NCBI RefSeq assembly: GCF_028693495.1
Contig: NZ_JAQUVG010000021.1
Coordinates: 1-38,500, forward strand
Direction: 5' to 3'
From: Zoogloea sp.
GTDB taxonomy: Bacteria > Pseudomonadota > Gammaproteobacteria > Burkholderiales > Rhodocyclaceae
Length of the DNA stretch: 38,500 bases
Notes under the pieces: model-generated
The model's input: only the letters and a program-made list of their open reading frames with translations
Told to the model about the DNA's origin: nothing
The model's database searches: none
Shown: positions 26,771 to 34,854 of the stretch, piece by piece
Position numbering within the stretch: the stretch's first letter is position 1
How the letters are laid out: each line of letters starts with the position of its first letter
Translations under genes and position numbers: made by a program

Positions 26771-27631
26771 ATGAAAACCAAATTCCTTACCGCTGCCGTT
26801 GCCCTGGCCATGACCGCCACCGCATCCGTTGCTGCGCCGATGTACATCGATACCAAGCAGGCTTCGCTGGATATCGCCCCCTTTACTGGTATCGGTGACG
26901 CAGGTTCCCTCACCGGGATCTTTACCGAGTTCGGTTTCAACCAGCTGCTGGCCACCTCGGTTTACGATCTGACCGATGCTACGGTACTGGGCGCTTTCTA
27001 CGACACGAACATCGCCAGCGAGCTGACGGGGCTGGGCGTCCCGACTTCCGGTACGGCGATGGATGGCACCACTCCCAGGGCGCTGGTCAACCCGACCGCC
27101 GGCCAGGTCAATATTGATACCCTGAGCCCGACCGCTCCAGGCGCAGGTACGGATGCAGAAGGCTTCACCCAGACCTGGGGCCTGAACATTTTCTACCACT
27201 TTGACGGTGTCCTGACCGCTTCTGGCCCGGTCTACACTGGTGGCACCTGGGAAATGATCATGACTGACCCGCTGGGTCTGGTCGCCGGTGGTTCCCGCAC
27301 CGTGATGCAGGGTAAGCTGACGGGCTCCAGCCTGCAGGCAGCCAACCTGGACCTCTTTCTGGAAGTTACTTCCGCTGAGGCCGGTTTCCTGATGATTCAG
27401 GACAAGAATGGTAACTGGGCCAGTGCTGGCGCCGGTACCGAGTTCGCTCTGGATACCAACGTCAATCCGCCGATCCCCACCCCCGATCTGCTGCTGGTGG
27501 TTGGTACCAACGCCATCCGTCAGACCACTCTGGATGGTTCCATCGCAACCAAGGTGCCCGAGCCCGCTTCCCTGGCACTCCTGGGTATCGGCCTGACTGG
27601 TCTGCTGGCGGTCCGTCGCCGTAAGGCCTGA
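26771..27631 (+). CDS. PEP-CTERM sorting-domain exported protein
   Basis: 286 residues from ATG 26771, which has GGAG upstream and gives a clean signal peptide (MKTKFLTAAVALAMTATASV, cleaved near AAAP). A GTG at 26738 is in frame but would hide the signal. The C-terminus VPEPASLALLGIGLTGLLAV, ending RRRKA, is a textbook PEP-CTERM: the VPEP motif, a transmembrane helix and an Arg-rich tail, the recognition signal for exosortase EpsH/XrtA. The body is Cys-free and rich in Thr, Gly and Ala. Proteins of this type are sorted to the surface and in some betaproteobacteria contribute to floc or biofilm matrix. No exosortase or polysaccharide gene is in the window. A sigma-54-type promoter and a strong terminator make it a single-gene unit. 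Confidence 0.95.
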   Translation: MKTKFLTAAVALAMTATASVAAPMYIDTKQASLDIAPFTGIGDAGSLTGIFTEFGFNQLLATSVYDLTDATVLGAFYDTNIASELTGLGVPTSGTAMDGTTPRALVNPTAGQVNIDTLSPTAPGAGTDAEGFTQTWGLNIFYHFDGVLTASGPVYTGGTWEMIMTDPLGLVAGGSRTVMQGKLTGSSLQAANLDLFLEVTSAEAGFLMIQDKNGNWASAGAGTEFALDTNVNPPIPTPDLLLVVGTNAIRQTTLDGSIATKVPEPASLALLGIGLTGLLAVRRRKA

Positions 27632-27666
27632 TCCGTTCAGGTATGCCGCGCAAGCGGCAGCGGCTC

Positions 27667-27695
27667 AAAAAACCGCCCTCCGGGGCGGTTTTTTT
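27667..27695 (+). terminator. Rho-independent terminator after the PEP-CTERM gene
   Basis: ACCGCCC (27672-27678) pairs with GGGCGGT (27683-27689) around a TCCG loop, followed by seven T and preceded by six A, so it could work in both directions. It isolates the PEP-CTERM gene from the permease genes. Confidence 0.95.
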
Positions 27696-27795
27696 ATAGC
27701 CAAAGCCCCCTTGGCCCTTTAGAGTATGGCGGCTAGGTGCCCTGCCGCCAGCGGCTGAGTTTGGGCCTGTCGTTGCACTTAACCGGATTTAGAAC

Positions 27796-29022
27796 GTGGT
27801 AGGCACCCAGATTCTTCAAACGGCTGTTCTCAATGTCATCCGTCAGGTCAATCGCAGCAGCGCCGCATTGACTGCGGTCGCGCTGGGCGTGATCGCGATG
27901 ATCCTGGCTGCGGGCTTCATCGACTGGAACATGCGTTTCGGTCGTGAAAGCACCATCCATTCCCAGCTCGGCCACCTCCAGGTCATGAAGCCGGGCTTCC
28001 TGGAGCTCGGGCGCTCCGATCCTTATGCTTACCTGTTGCCCCGGCATGAAGCCGAGTTGCAGCGGATCAAGGAAGGCCCCGGGGTGGTGGGAGTGGCGCC
28101 GCGCCTGTTGATTTCCGGATTGGTCAGTTCGGGGGAAACCACCCTGTCCTTCATCGGTGAAGGGATTGATCCGGCGGTTGAGGTCGAGCTTTCCAAGGCC
28201 CTGCGTTTTGCCGAAGGGCGGAGCCTCCAGGCCGGGGCGCCCCACGAGGTGATCATCGGCAAGGGGTTGGCCGATAACCTCGGTGTCAAGCTGGGGTCGA
28301 ATCTGGTGCTGGTGGCCAACACCAAGGGGGGGAGAGTCAACGCGGTGGAAGCCCGGGCGGTAGGAATTTTTCAGTCGGTCACCAAGGCCTACGACGACAT
28401 CGCCCTGCGCATCCCCATCACCCTGGCGAGGCAACTGATGCGCGTGGAGGGGGAACATCTGCGTATCGTTCTGCTGGACGAGACGGAGCGCACCGATCAG
28501 GCTGCCGCCTGGATGCGCGGGATTCTGCCCGAGAGTGACTATCAGGTGGTCCCCTGGTCTCAGCTGGCCGACTTTTACAACAAGACGTCTGCCCTGTTCG
28601 CCAAGCAGGTGGGCGTGATCTACCTGATTATCGCGGTCATCATCGTGCTGGCCATCTCCAATACCATGACCATGTCGGTGATACAGCGCATCGGCGAGGT
28701 AGGAACCATGATGGCCATCGGTAACCGGCGTCGTGACATTCTCCTCATGTTCATCGCGGAGGGCTTTGTTCTGGGGGCCGTCGGAACCGCGATCGGCCTG
28801 TTGGTCGGCTTGGCGCTGGCAGGCTTGATCAGCCTGGTGGGCATTCCCATGCCACCCGGACCCGGCATGACCTGGGGGTATCAGGCGGGTATCCTGGTGA
28901 CGCCAGGCTCCCTGGGGGCTGCAGCGCTCACTGCGATGCTCACGACGGGTCTGGCCAGTCTGTATCCTGCCTGGAAGGCATCCCGCATGGAAATTGTGGA
29001 CTCCCTGCGAGCCATGCAATAA
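27796..29022 (+). CDS. FtsX/MacB-type ABC transporter permease (first of a pair)
   Basis: 408 residues from GTG 27796, with only a weak ribosome binding site. Topology is that of the MacB/LolCE class: one N-terminal transmembrane helix (about 22-42), a periplasmic MacB_PCD domain of about 220 residues, then three C-terminal helices forming the FtsX domain (about 270-405). The helices include VIYLIIAVIIVLAISNTMTM, and the end is PAWKASRMEIVDSLRAM. This class couples ATP hydrolysis to lipoprotein, peptide or lipid movement out of the inner membrane. It is paralogous to the next gene; both share a SQxGH motif after helix 1 and a GIPMPP motif before the last helix. No ATP-binding partner is adjacent. 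Confidence 0.87.
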   Translation: MVGTQILQTAVLNVIRQVNRSSAALTAVALGVIAMILAAGFIDWNMRFGRESTIHSQLGHLQVMKPGFLELGRSDPYAYLLPRHEAELQRIKEGPGVVGVAPRLLISGLVSSGETTLSFIGEGIDPAVEVELSKALRFAEGRSLQAGAPHEVIIGKGLADNLGVKLGSNLVLVANTKGGRVNAVEARAVGIFQSVTKAYDDIALRIPITLARQLMRVEGEHLRIVLLDETERTDQAAAWMRGILPESDYQVVPWSQLADFYNKTSALFAKQVGVIYLIIAVIIVLAISNTMTMSVIQRIGEVGTMMAIGNRRRDILLMFIAEGFVLGAVGTAIGLLVGLALAGLISLVGIPMPPGPGMTWGYQAGILVTPGSLGAAALTAMLTTGLASLYPAWKASRMEIVDSLRAMQ

Positions 29023-29030
29023 GGACGCGC

Positions 29031-30248
29031 ATGACTCAACTCATTCTGCTCGGTTTCCGCAATCTGTTGCGCAACCGCATCCGTACTGCCATCACCCTCG
29101 GGGCCATTGTCTTTGGGGTGTGTGGGCTGATTGTTTCCGGTGGTTTCGTCAGGGATATCCTCGTGCAACTGGCCGAGGCGCTGATCCATTCCCAGAGTGG
29201 GCACGCGCAGATCGGTCGTGAGGATATTTTCGGTCGGGGGTCCCGCTCCCCGGAAAAATACCTTATCGAGAATCACGATGCCCTCCGGTCTGCTCTCAAG
29301 GCGGATCCCGACGTGCAGGATGTGATGGCCAGAATCAGTTTCTCGGGTTTGTTGAACAATGGCAAAACCGATTATGCCGTGATTGCCGAAGGGGTCGAGC
29401 CGGATCGGGAGCTCGCCCTGGGAACTCATCTGAGGGTGCTGTCGGGGCGGATGCTGAAAGATGACGACCGGTTTGGCGCCATGCTTGGGCAAGGCGTGGC
29501 TGCGGCCCTGAACCTGACTGCCGGTGATCAGGCAACCCTGGTTGTCAGTACGCTCGATGGGGCCACCAATACGCTGGATATCGAAGTCGTAGGGGTGTTT
29601 CAGAGCTTTTCTAAGGATTTTGATGCCCGTGCCATCCGCATCTCGCTGGTGGCGGCCCAGGAACTCCTGCTGACCCGCGGAGTGGGGCGCCTGGTGGTGT
29701 CCCTCAAGCAGACGGAGGCTACCGATGCCTTTGTCTCCAGGGTTGGGCCGGGCCTCCAGGGCGATCTGCGCATTCTTGACTGGCGTATCCTGAACGATTT
29801 TTATCAGAAAACCGTTGATCTGTACCGGCAGCAGTTCGGGTTCCTGCAGGCCATGGTGATGCTGATGGTCTGTCTGAGCGTCATCAATACCCTGAACATG
29901 AGTCTGCTCGAGAGAGGCTGGGAGTTCGGAACCATGCGGGCCCTGGGGAGCCCCAGTGGCGCCATCGTCCGACTTATCCTGTTTGAGTCCTTCATTCTCG
30001 GGGTGGTGGGCGCAACGCTTGGGTTGCTTGCGGGCCTGGGCCTTGCCCTGTTGATCTCGGGTGTTGGCATCCCCATGCCGCCGCCGCCGAATGCCGACAT
30101 TGGCTATGATGCCTACATCCGGATCGTGCCCGCTGTGCTGCTGCAGTCCTGGTGCATTGGCGTTGCAGCGACTTTATTTGCGGCGCTGTATCCGGCGTAT
30201 CGGTCTGCGCGAGTTCCCATCATTGATGCGCTGCGCAGCCGCGGCTGA
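29031..30248 (+). CDS. FtsX/MacB-type ABC transporter permease (second of a pair)
   Basis: 405 residues, ATG 29031 with AAGGA upstream, 8 bases after its paralogue. The N-terminal helix (about 17-37) is flanked by [17 protein letters not shown]; a periplasmic domain and a C-terminal FtsX domain with three helices follow, ending [18 protein letters not shown]. The gene pair probably forms a heterodimer, as LolC and LolE do. The usual companions of such pairs (ATPase, outer-membrane lipoprotein-sorting protein) are missing on both sides: a terminator lies upstream and argJ downstream. The substrate cannot be inferred. Confidence 0.87.
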   Translation: MTQLILLGFRNLLRNRIRTAITLGAIVFGVCGLIVSGGFVRDILVQLAEALIHSQSGHAQIGREDIFGRGSRSPEKYLIENHDALRSALKADPDVQDVMARISFSGLLNNGKTDYAVIAEGVEPDRELALGTHLRVLSGRMLKDDDRFGAMLGQGVAAALNLTAGDQATLVVSTLDGATNTLDIEVVGVFQSFSKDFDARAIRISLVAAQELLLTRGVGRLVVSLKQTEATDAFVSRVGPGLQGDLRILDWRILNDFYQKTVDLYRQQFGFLQAMVMLMVCLSVINTLNMSLLERGWEFGTMRALGSPSGAIVRLILFESFILGVVGATLGLLAGLGLALLISGVGIPMPPPPNADIGYDAYIRIVPAVLLQSWCIGVAATLFAALYPAYRSARVPIIDALRSRG

Positions 30249-30337
30249 TCCCTTCCCGGTGGGTGTGCGCGGCTGCTCTGCACCCATTATCATTCTGCAC
30301 TTCACTTTTTTTCCGGCTTCTGAACCTGGAGTTATTC

Positions 30338-31576
30338 ATGCCTGTTCTGCTTTCTGCCCCTCTGGCAGCTGATCTCTTGCCTGTTCCTGGAGTGCGTCTT
30401 GGTGTCAGCGAGGCGGGGATTCGCAAGCTGCACCGCAAGGATCTGACCCTGATCGAATTGGCAGAGGGGGCCCGTGTGGCAGGCGTATTCACCCTGAACC
30501 GGTTCTGTGCGGCACCGGTGCAGGTGTGCCGGGCGCACCTCCAGGCCGGTGATATCCGGGCCCTGGTCATCAATACGGGGGTCGCCAATGCGGGCACGGG
30601 TGAGCCGGGGCTGGTTGCTGCCCGGGCCACCTGTGCTGCGGTAGCTGCTCACCTGGGGCTGCAGGCGAGTCAGGTACTTCCCTTTTCCACTGGAGTGATC
30701 CTGGAGCCGTTGCCGGTAGAAAAGCTGATTGCCGGCTTGCCGGCAGCGCAGGAGGCCCTTGCCGAGAACCGCTGGCATGATGCGGCCCACGCCATCATGA
30801 CCACCGATACGGTGGCCAAGGTGGCCTCCCGGCAGGTGCAGATCGGTGGCAGGACCGTGACCCTGACCGGCATGTCGAAGGGTGCCGGCATGATCAGGCC
30901 CAACATGGCGACGATGCTGGGTTTCCTGGCGACTGACGCGGCCGTGGCCCAGCCCCTGCTCGAAATGCTGGTGCGTGAAGCTGCTGATCTGTCCTTCAAC
31001 AGCATCACGGTGGATGGTGACACGTCGACCAACGACAGTTTCATCCTGATCGCGACAGGTCAGGCGGGCAACCCTGAAATTGGGGATGCCGCTTCCGCTG
31101 ACTATGCGGCCTTGCGCAACGCGGTAGTGGAGTTGTCCACCTGGCTGGCTCAAGCCATCGTCAGGGATGGCGAGGGCGCAACCAAGTTCATCACCCTGCA
31201 GATCGAAGGTGGTCTGGACAAGGAGGAGTGCCGCAAGGTGGGGTATGCGATCGGCCATTCGCCGCTGGTCAAAACGGCGTTCTTCGCGTCCGATCCCAAC
31301 CTCGGACGGATTCTCGCTGCGATCGGTTACGCAGGGATTGCCGATCTTGACGTCTCGCGTCTGCGGGTGTGGCTTGCCCGTGCCGGTGAGGAGGTTCTGG
31401 TGGCGGAAAAAGGCGGTCGGGCGGCCAGTTACCAGGAAGAGGCCGGAGCCCGGGTCATGGCGGCGTCTGAAATCACCATCCGTGTAGACCTGGCCCGGGG
31501 GAGCGCTGCTGCGACCCTGTGGTCCTGCGATTTCTCTTATGAATATGTGAAAATCAACGCCGATTATCGTTCCTGA
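30338..31576 (+). CDS. argJ: Bifunctional glutamate N-acetyltransferase/amino-acid acetyltransferase ArgJ
   Basis: 412 residues from ATG 30338, chosen because GGAG lies 6 bases upstream. An earlier in-frame ATG at 30263 adds a Cys/Phe-rich stretch unlike the family. The self-cleavage site is PNMATMLGF, in which T192 becomes the nucleophile of the beta chain. [12 protein letters not shown] and the C-terminal [13 protein letters not shown] are also diagnostic. ArgJ moves the acetyl group from N-acetylornithine to glutamate in the cyclic arginine pathway. It converges on the pilus-like operon with one base between stops. Confidence 0.98.
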   Translation: MPVLLSAPLAADLLPVPGVRLGVSEAGIRKLHRKDLTLIELAEGARVAGVFTLNRFCAAPVQVCRAHLQAGDIRALVINTGVANAGTGEPGLVAARATCAAVAAHLGLQASQVLPFSTGVILEPLPVEKLIAGLPAAQEALAENRWHDAAHAIMTTDTVAKVASRQVQIGGRTVTLTGMSKGAGMIRPNMATMLGFLATDAAVAQPLLEMLVREAADLSFNSITVDGDTSTNDSFILIATGQAGNPEIGDAASADYAALRNAVVELSTWLAQAIVRDGEGATKFITLQIEGGLDKEECRKVGYAIGHSPLVKTAFFASDPNLGRILAAIGYAGIADLDVSRLRVWLARAGEEVLVAEKGGRAASYQEEAGARVMAASEITIRVDLARGSAAATLWSCDFSYEYVKINADYRS

Positions 31577-31577
31577 T

Positions 31578-32159
31578 TCATGGGGTGGGGCTGTCCTCTG
31601 CCGTTAACTGGAGCCACTCCAGACGACAGCGAAGGACAAGGCCATCACCCTCCTCATCGGGCTGGGGCAGGCGAGACCACGCGCAGTAGGTGGGCACGAT
31701 GGCCGGAGATGGACTTCGCAGGGTGGCCAGCCAGTGACCTGCATGCCCTTCGTGAGTCAGTGTTGCCCTGACTGTCAGCGGGGTTGTCCGGATCTCTGCA
31801 GTGCTGCTTGAGGCTTGGTCCGGACCGAGTTCGTAGCCCTGTTTGCGGATGCCGGGAAGTTTTCCGGCCTGCGCCATGGCCTCCAGCCAGACGCCCCGGG
31901 CCGCAGGCTTGAGCAGACCGGCGGCAGACAGGGCATCGAGTTCCTGATTCAGGCGTACTTGCCGTGTTTGCTGGGAGAGGGCCGCCTGCAGCCGCTGTTC
32001 TCCATGACTGAGGCGGGTTTGGGCAAGGTTGTTGTGCTGTCGAGCCTCGTTCAGGGCGTTGTTTGCCCGGTACCAGGACAGTACTCCAGTGCTGCTGAGT
32101 ACTGCGCTTAGCAGCAATGCTGCGCCCCGCCTGTCAAGGAGTCTCTTCGGCTCTGTCAT
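31578..32159 (-). CDS. PilO-like inner membrane protein, last gene of the MSHA-like operon
   Basis: 193 residues. One transmembrane helix (about 13-31) is followed by a heptad-patterned segment (about 33-75, NNALNEARQHNNLAQTRLSH onward) and a small soluble domain. This is the layout of PilO, GspM or MshJ, which sit in the periplasm and connect the motor to the secretin. Sequence similarity is not strong enough to name it; the call rests on topology and operon position. It starts in the stop of the PilM-PilN-like gene (ATGA). The operon ends here, converging on argJ. Confidence 0.65.
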   Translation of the reverse strand: MTEPKRLLDRRGAALLLSAVLSSTGVLSWYRANNALNEARQHNNLAQTRLSHGEQRLQAALSQQTRQVRLNQELDALSAAGLLKPAARGVWLEAMAQAGKLPGIRKQGYELGPDQASSSTAEIRTTPLTVRATLTHEGHAGHWLATLRSPSPAIVPTYCAWSRLPQPDEEGDGLVLRCRLEWLQLTAEDSPTP

Positions 32160-33631
32160 TTGCCCGGGTTCCAGTGGATACGCAAATGGAGTTCAGAACC
32201 CGCTGTGGCCGGGCTGTCCAGTTCCCGCTGCAGGCTTTGCCGGGGGTCGAGATCCGGTGGGCGCCGAAGAATCTCAAGGCGGCTGTTCGGCAGGGCGCCC
32301 AGGGCGACGCTCAGGTCTTGGTAGGCCCGCAGCCGCTGGCGGCCATTTTCGGGTTCGCCCGGCAGGCTGAATCCCGCAGTCAGGTGTGCTCCCTCTGTGC
32401 TTTCCGGGGTCTTGTCCAGCGGATGAAGGGGGTAAGCCCACTCCAGTGTTTCCAGTCGTGCCGTACCATCCGGGGTCCGGGCCAGGGCCTGACCGAGCGC
32501 CTGCAGTGCGTCCAGAGGGGCGCCACGGGTCTGCTCGAGGGTCCGTCGGAGTTGCTGAATGCTGTCGAGCATCCGTTCCTGCGCCTCCGACCGGGAAACC
32601 GGCAGGCTGGGCTGTGCGGCGATCGCACCTTCCATTTTTTGCAGGCGGGCTTCCAGCTTCTGAGTCTCCAGTCGAAGGGCGTGGGTGTCCTGCCATGTGG
32701 GCAGGGAGGCGAGCCCGGCACCCAGACCGATTCCGAGGCCGAGGATCATGATGAGCTTGATGCGCAGTCGTCCCCGCTGTGCTGCCTGGAGCGAAGGTGG
32801 AGTGAAGTGGGTGGGCGGGCGCTGGCGTGCCAGCAGGCTGACGATGAAGGGCAGGCTGTTGCCGGGGGGCTGTCCATCGGCAGCCTCGGACCCAGGGAGG
32901 GGCATCCGCCTGATGGCCGCGGTCGGCTGGGGTGTGTCGGCCGGGAGAGGGGCGGGCCACAGCAGCATGACGGTGGTGCTGTCTGCCCTTCCGAGCAGCT
33001 GCTGTTTGAGCAGGTGTTGCTGGATCCTTGCGGTCTCTTCGTGCAGTCGTTCCTCCACCATGGGGAGTCGGGCGGATGGATCCAGCGGCAGCAGACGACT
33101 GTAATGCAGCTGTTGGTGAACCAGACAGGTGATGCGCAAGCCGGCAGGCGTGATCTGGGCGATCAGGTGCGGTGTGTCAGGGATGCCCAAGGGCCGACAG
33201 AGCAGAGGGAGCAGAAGGGGAAGGGAGCCAATCCCTTCGAGGCGGTGTGCCGAACGCTCGATCGTGTCAAGCCAGGGGTCGAGATCTTCAGGTTGGGTCA
33301 GGGCTGCAAGGAGCAGCCGTTCATCCCGTCTCCCCTCTGTTTCCCGGCCCAGGCTCAAGGCGTCACGGAACGGAGTGTTGGGGAAGTGGCTGTGGAGGCG
33401 CCGGTTCAGAAGCTGATGTCGGTCCTTGCCGCGAACCGGCGGCAGGCGCTCCAGCTGGAAGGATTCTCCCGGCAGATCCGCAAGCAGATAAAGCGGATGA
33501 TGTCCCGGGAGGTGGGTGAGCCAGCTGCCGAAGCTGGCATGCCCCTCGGGGGTGGCCGGGAACAGGGCCGGTGTTTCCGTCAGGGGCGTCAGGCCTCGCT
33601 CGTTCAGGTAGAGAATGCAGCGTTGCGCCAT
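32156..33631 (-). CDS. PilM-PilN-like (GspL/MshI-type) assembly protein
   Basis: 491 residues in two parts. The N-terminal 290 residues form a cytoplasmic domain of the actin-like PilM/GspL type (start MAQRCILYLNERGLTPL). One transmembrane helix follows at about 293-315 (IKLIMILGLGIGLGAGLASL), then a coiled-coil stretch (ALRLETQKLEARLQKMEG) and a PilN-like periplasmic domain to the end. PilM binds the pilus ATPase side and PilN; having both in one chain resembles GspL. Assignment is from architecture and context. A 542-codon open frame on the other strand is rejected as a shadow: this strand has the ATGA junction and the 2-base gap to the upstream gene. Confidence 0.7.
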   Translation of the reverse strand: MAQRCILYLNERGLTPLTETPALFPATPEGHASFGSWLTHLPGHHPLYLLADLPGESFQLERLPPVRGKDRHQLLNRRLHSHFPNTPFRDALSLGRETEGRRDERLLLAALTQPEDLDPWLDTIERSAHRLEGIGSLPLLLPLLCRPLGIPDTPHLIAQITPAGLRITCLVHQQLHYSRLLPLDPSARLPMVEERLHEETARIQQHLLKQQLLGRADSTTVMLLWPAPLPADTPQPTAAIRRMPLPGSEAADGQPPGNSLPFIVSLLARQRPPTHFTPPSLQAAQRGRLRIKLIMILGLGIGLGAGLASLPTWQDTHALRLETQKLEARLQKMEGAIAAQPSLPVSRSEAQERMLDSIQQLRRTLEQTRGAPLDALQALGQALARTPDGTARLETLEWAYPLHPLDKTPESTEGAHLTAGFSLPGEPENGRQRLRAYQDLSVALGALPNSRLEILRRPPDLDPRQSLQRELDSPATAGSELHLRIHWNPGK

Positions 33632-33633
33632 GA

Positions 33634-34854
33634 TCAGAGCTTGAGCTGGGTCACGATGTCATACACCGGCATCAGTACTGCCCCCATGACTCCCAGCAGC
33701 AGGGTGCCGAGCACCAGGGTCAGGGTGGGCTCAATGCTGGCCTGAAGCTGAGCGATGGCCTCCCGGACATCCCGGTCGTAGAAATAACCCACATTGGCCA
33801 GGGCTGAGTCCAGGGCGCCGGTGCGTTCGCCGACTCCGAGCATCCGGGACACCAGACCCGGGAACAGGTCGACCCGACGGAACGCTTCGGAGAGCTGGCA
33901 GCCTTGTTCGATAAGCTGTCGGGCTTCCTGCAGACCTTCTTGTAGCGCCAGGTTGCCGATCGCGCCTTCGGTTATCCGGAGGCCGTCGATGATGGTGATG
34001 CCAGAGCTGTACATCATGGCGAACAGGTTGGTAAAACGGGCCAGGATGATCTTCCGGCGAATGGGGCCGAGGATGGGGAGGCTGAGAAGTGTCCGGTCAT
34101 AGTGCCGGCGCAGGCGGATGCTGGTTTTTAGCTGGTGGTACAGTACCCCGCAGCCCAGCAGGGCGATCCCGGCCAGCCAGGGCCCTTGGTGGATCAGGCG
34201 CTCGGAAAGCCACAGGAGGGCCTTGGTTTGCCAAGGGAGAGGCAGGTTGGCGTTCTGGAACAGCCGGGCCAGTTCTGGGACCACAAAAACCAGGGCAACG
34301 CCCAGTGCGGCAGCGATGGTCATGCAGACGATGGCTGGATAGATGACGATGCGGCGCCCGTAGGCGACGAGTTCGTCGTCCCGTTTCAAGCTGCTCGAGA
34401 GGGCGCGCAGGACTTCGGGCAGGCTGCCGGTATGTTCCCCCGCCCTGATCAGGCTGGTAAAAACCGGACTGAATGCGGTGGGATGTTTTTCCAGGGCGAG
34501 AGACAGGCTCAGTCCGCCCTCGATTCCCTGGAGAATGTCCCCGATCACCAGTCGAAAACGCGGGTTCGCGATGCTGTCCTGAAGATCCTGCAGACTCTCG
34601 ATCATGGGCACGCCGGCCTGAAGAAACTGCTCCAGGTGGATGCAGAACTTGATCAGCTCCCGCCGGGAGATGTGACCTGCATCCGGCCAGACACGCCACC
34701 GGCCGCCTCCAGTCCGAGAAGTCTCTTCTCCGTGGATCAGGTCCAGAGTCATCCGGTGGAGCCGATGCTCCAGATCCGTAAGTCCGCTGGCGCTGGTCTG
34801 CCCCCGGACAATCTTGCCCGTCGCGTCCACTGCCCGGTAATTAAACAGGGTCAT
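33634..34854 (-). CDS. GspF/PilC/MshG-family inner membrane platform protein
   Basis: 406 residues. The N-terminus MTLFNYRAVDATGKIVRG is the usual opening of the family. Two T2SSF domains follow (about 70-190 and 270-395), each with the LIRAGEHTGSLPEVL or MLGVGERTGALDSAL signature. Three transmembrane helices are at about 170-190, 215-240 and 375-398. The protein is the inner-membrane platform on which the ATPase acts to drive pilin polymerisation. It starts inside the stop of the ATPase gene (ATGA). Confidence 0.94.
   Translation of the reverse strand: MTLFNYRAVDATGKIVRGQTSASGLTDLEHRLHRMTLDLIHGEETSRTGGGRWRVWPDAGHISRRELIKFCIHLEQFLQAGVPMIESLQDLQDSIANPRFRLVIGDILQGIEGGLSLSLALEKHPTAFSPVFTSLIRAGEHTGSLPEVLRALSSSLKRDDELVAYGRRIVIYPAIVCMTIAAALGVALVFVVPELARLFQNANLPLPWQTKALLWLSERLIHQGPWLAGIALLGCGVLYHQLKTSIRLRRHYDRTLLSLPILGPIRRKIILARFTNLFAMMYSSGITIIDGLRITEGAIGNLALQEGLQEARQLIEQGCQLSEAFRRVDLFPGLVSRMLGVGERTGALDSALANVGYFYDRDVREAIAQLQASIEPTLTLVLGTLLLGVMGAVLMPVYDIVTQLKL

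Noticed and set aside
27733-29019. 428-codon minus-strand open frame opposite the first permease
   Set aside because: His/Gln/Asp-rich shadow translation; the plus strand shows clear transmembrane helices and the FtsX signature.
32117-33745. 542-codon plus-strand open frame over the PilM-PilN-like gene
   Set aside because: It runs through the junctions of the minus-strand operon, lacks a ribosome binding site and gives low-complexity Gly/Gln/Arg-rich sequence. The minus frame has an ATGA junction with its neighbour, a transmembrane helix and a sensible domain plan.
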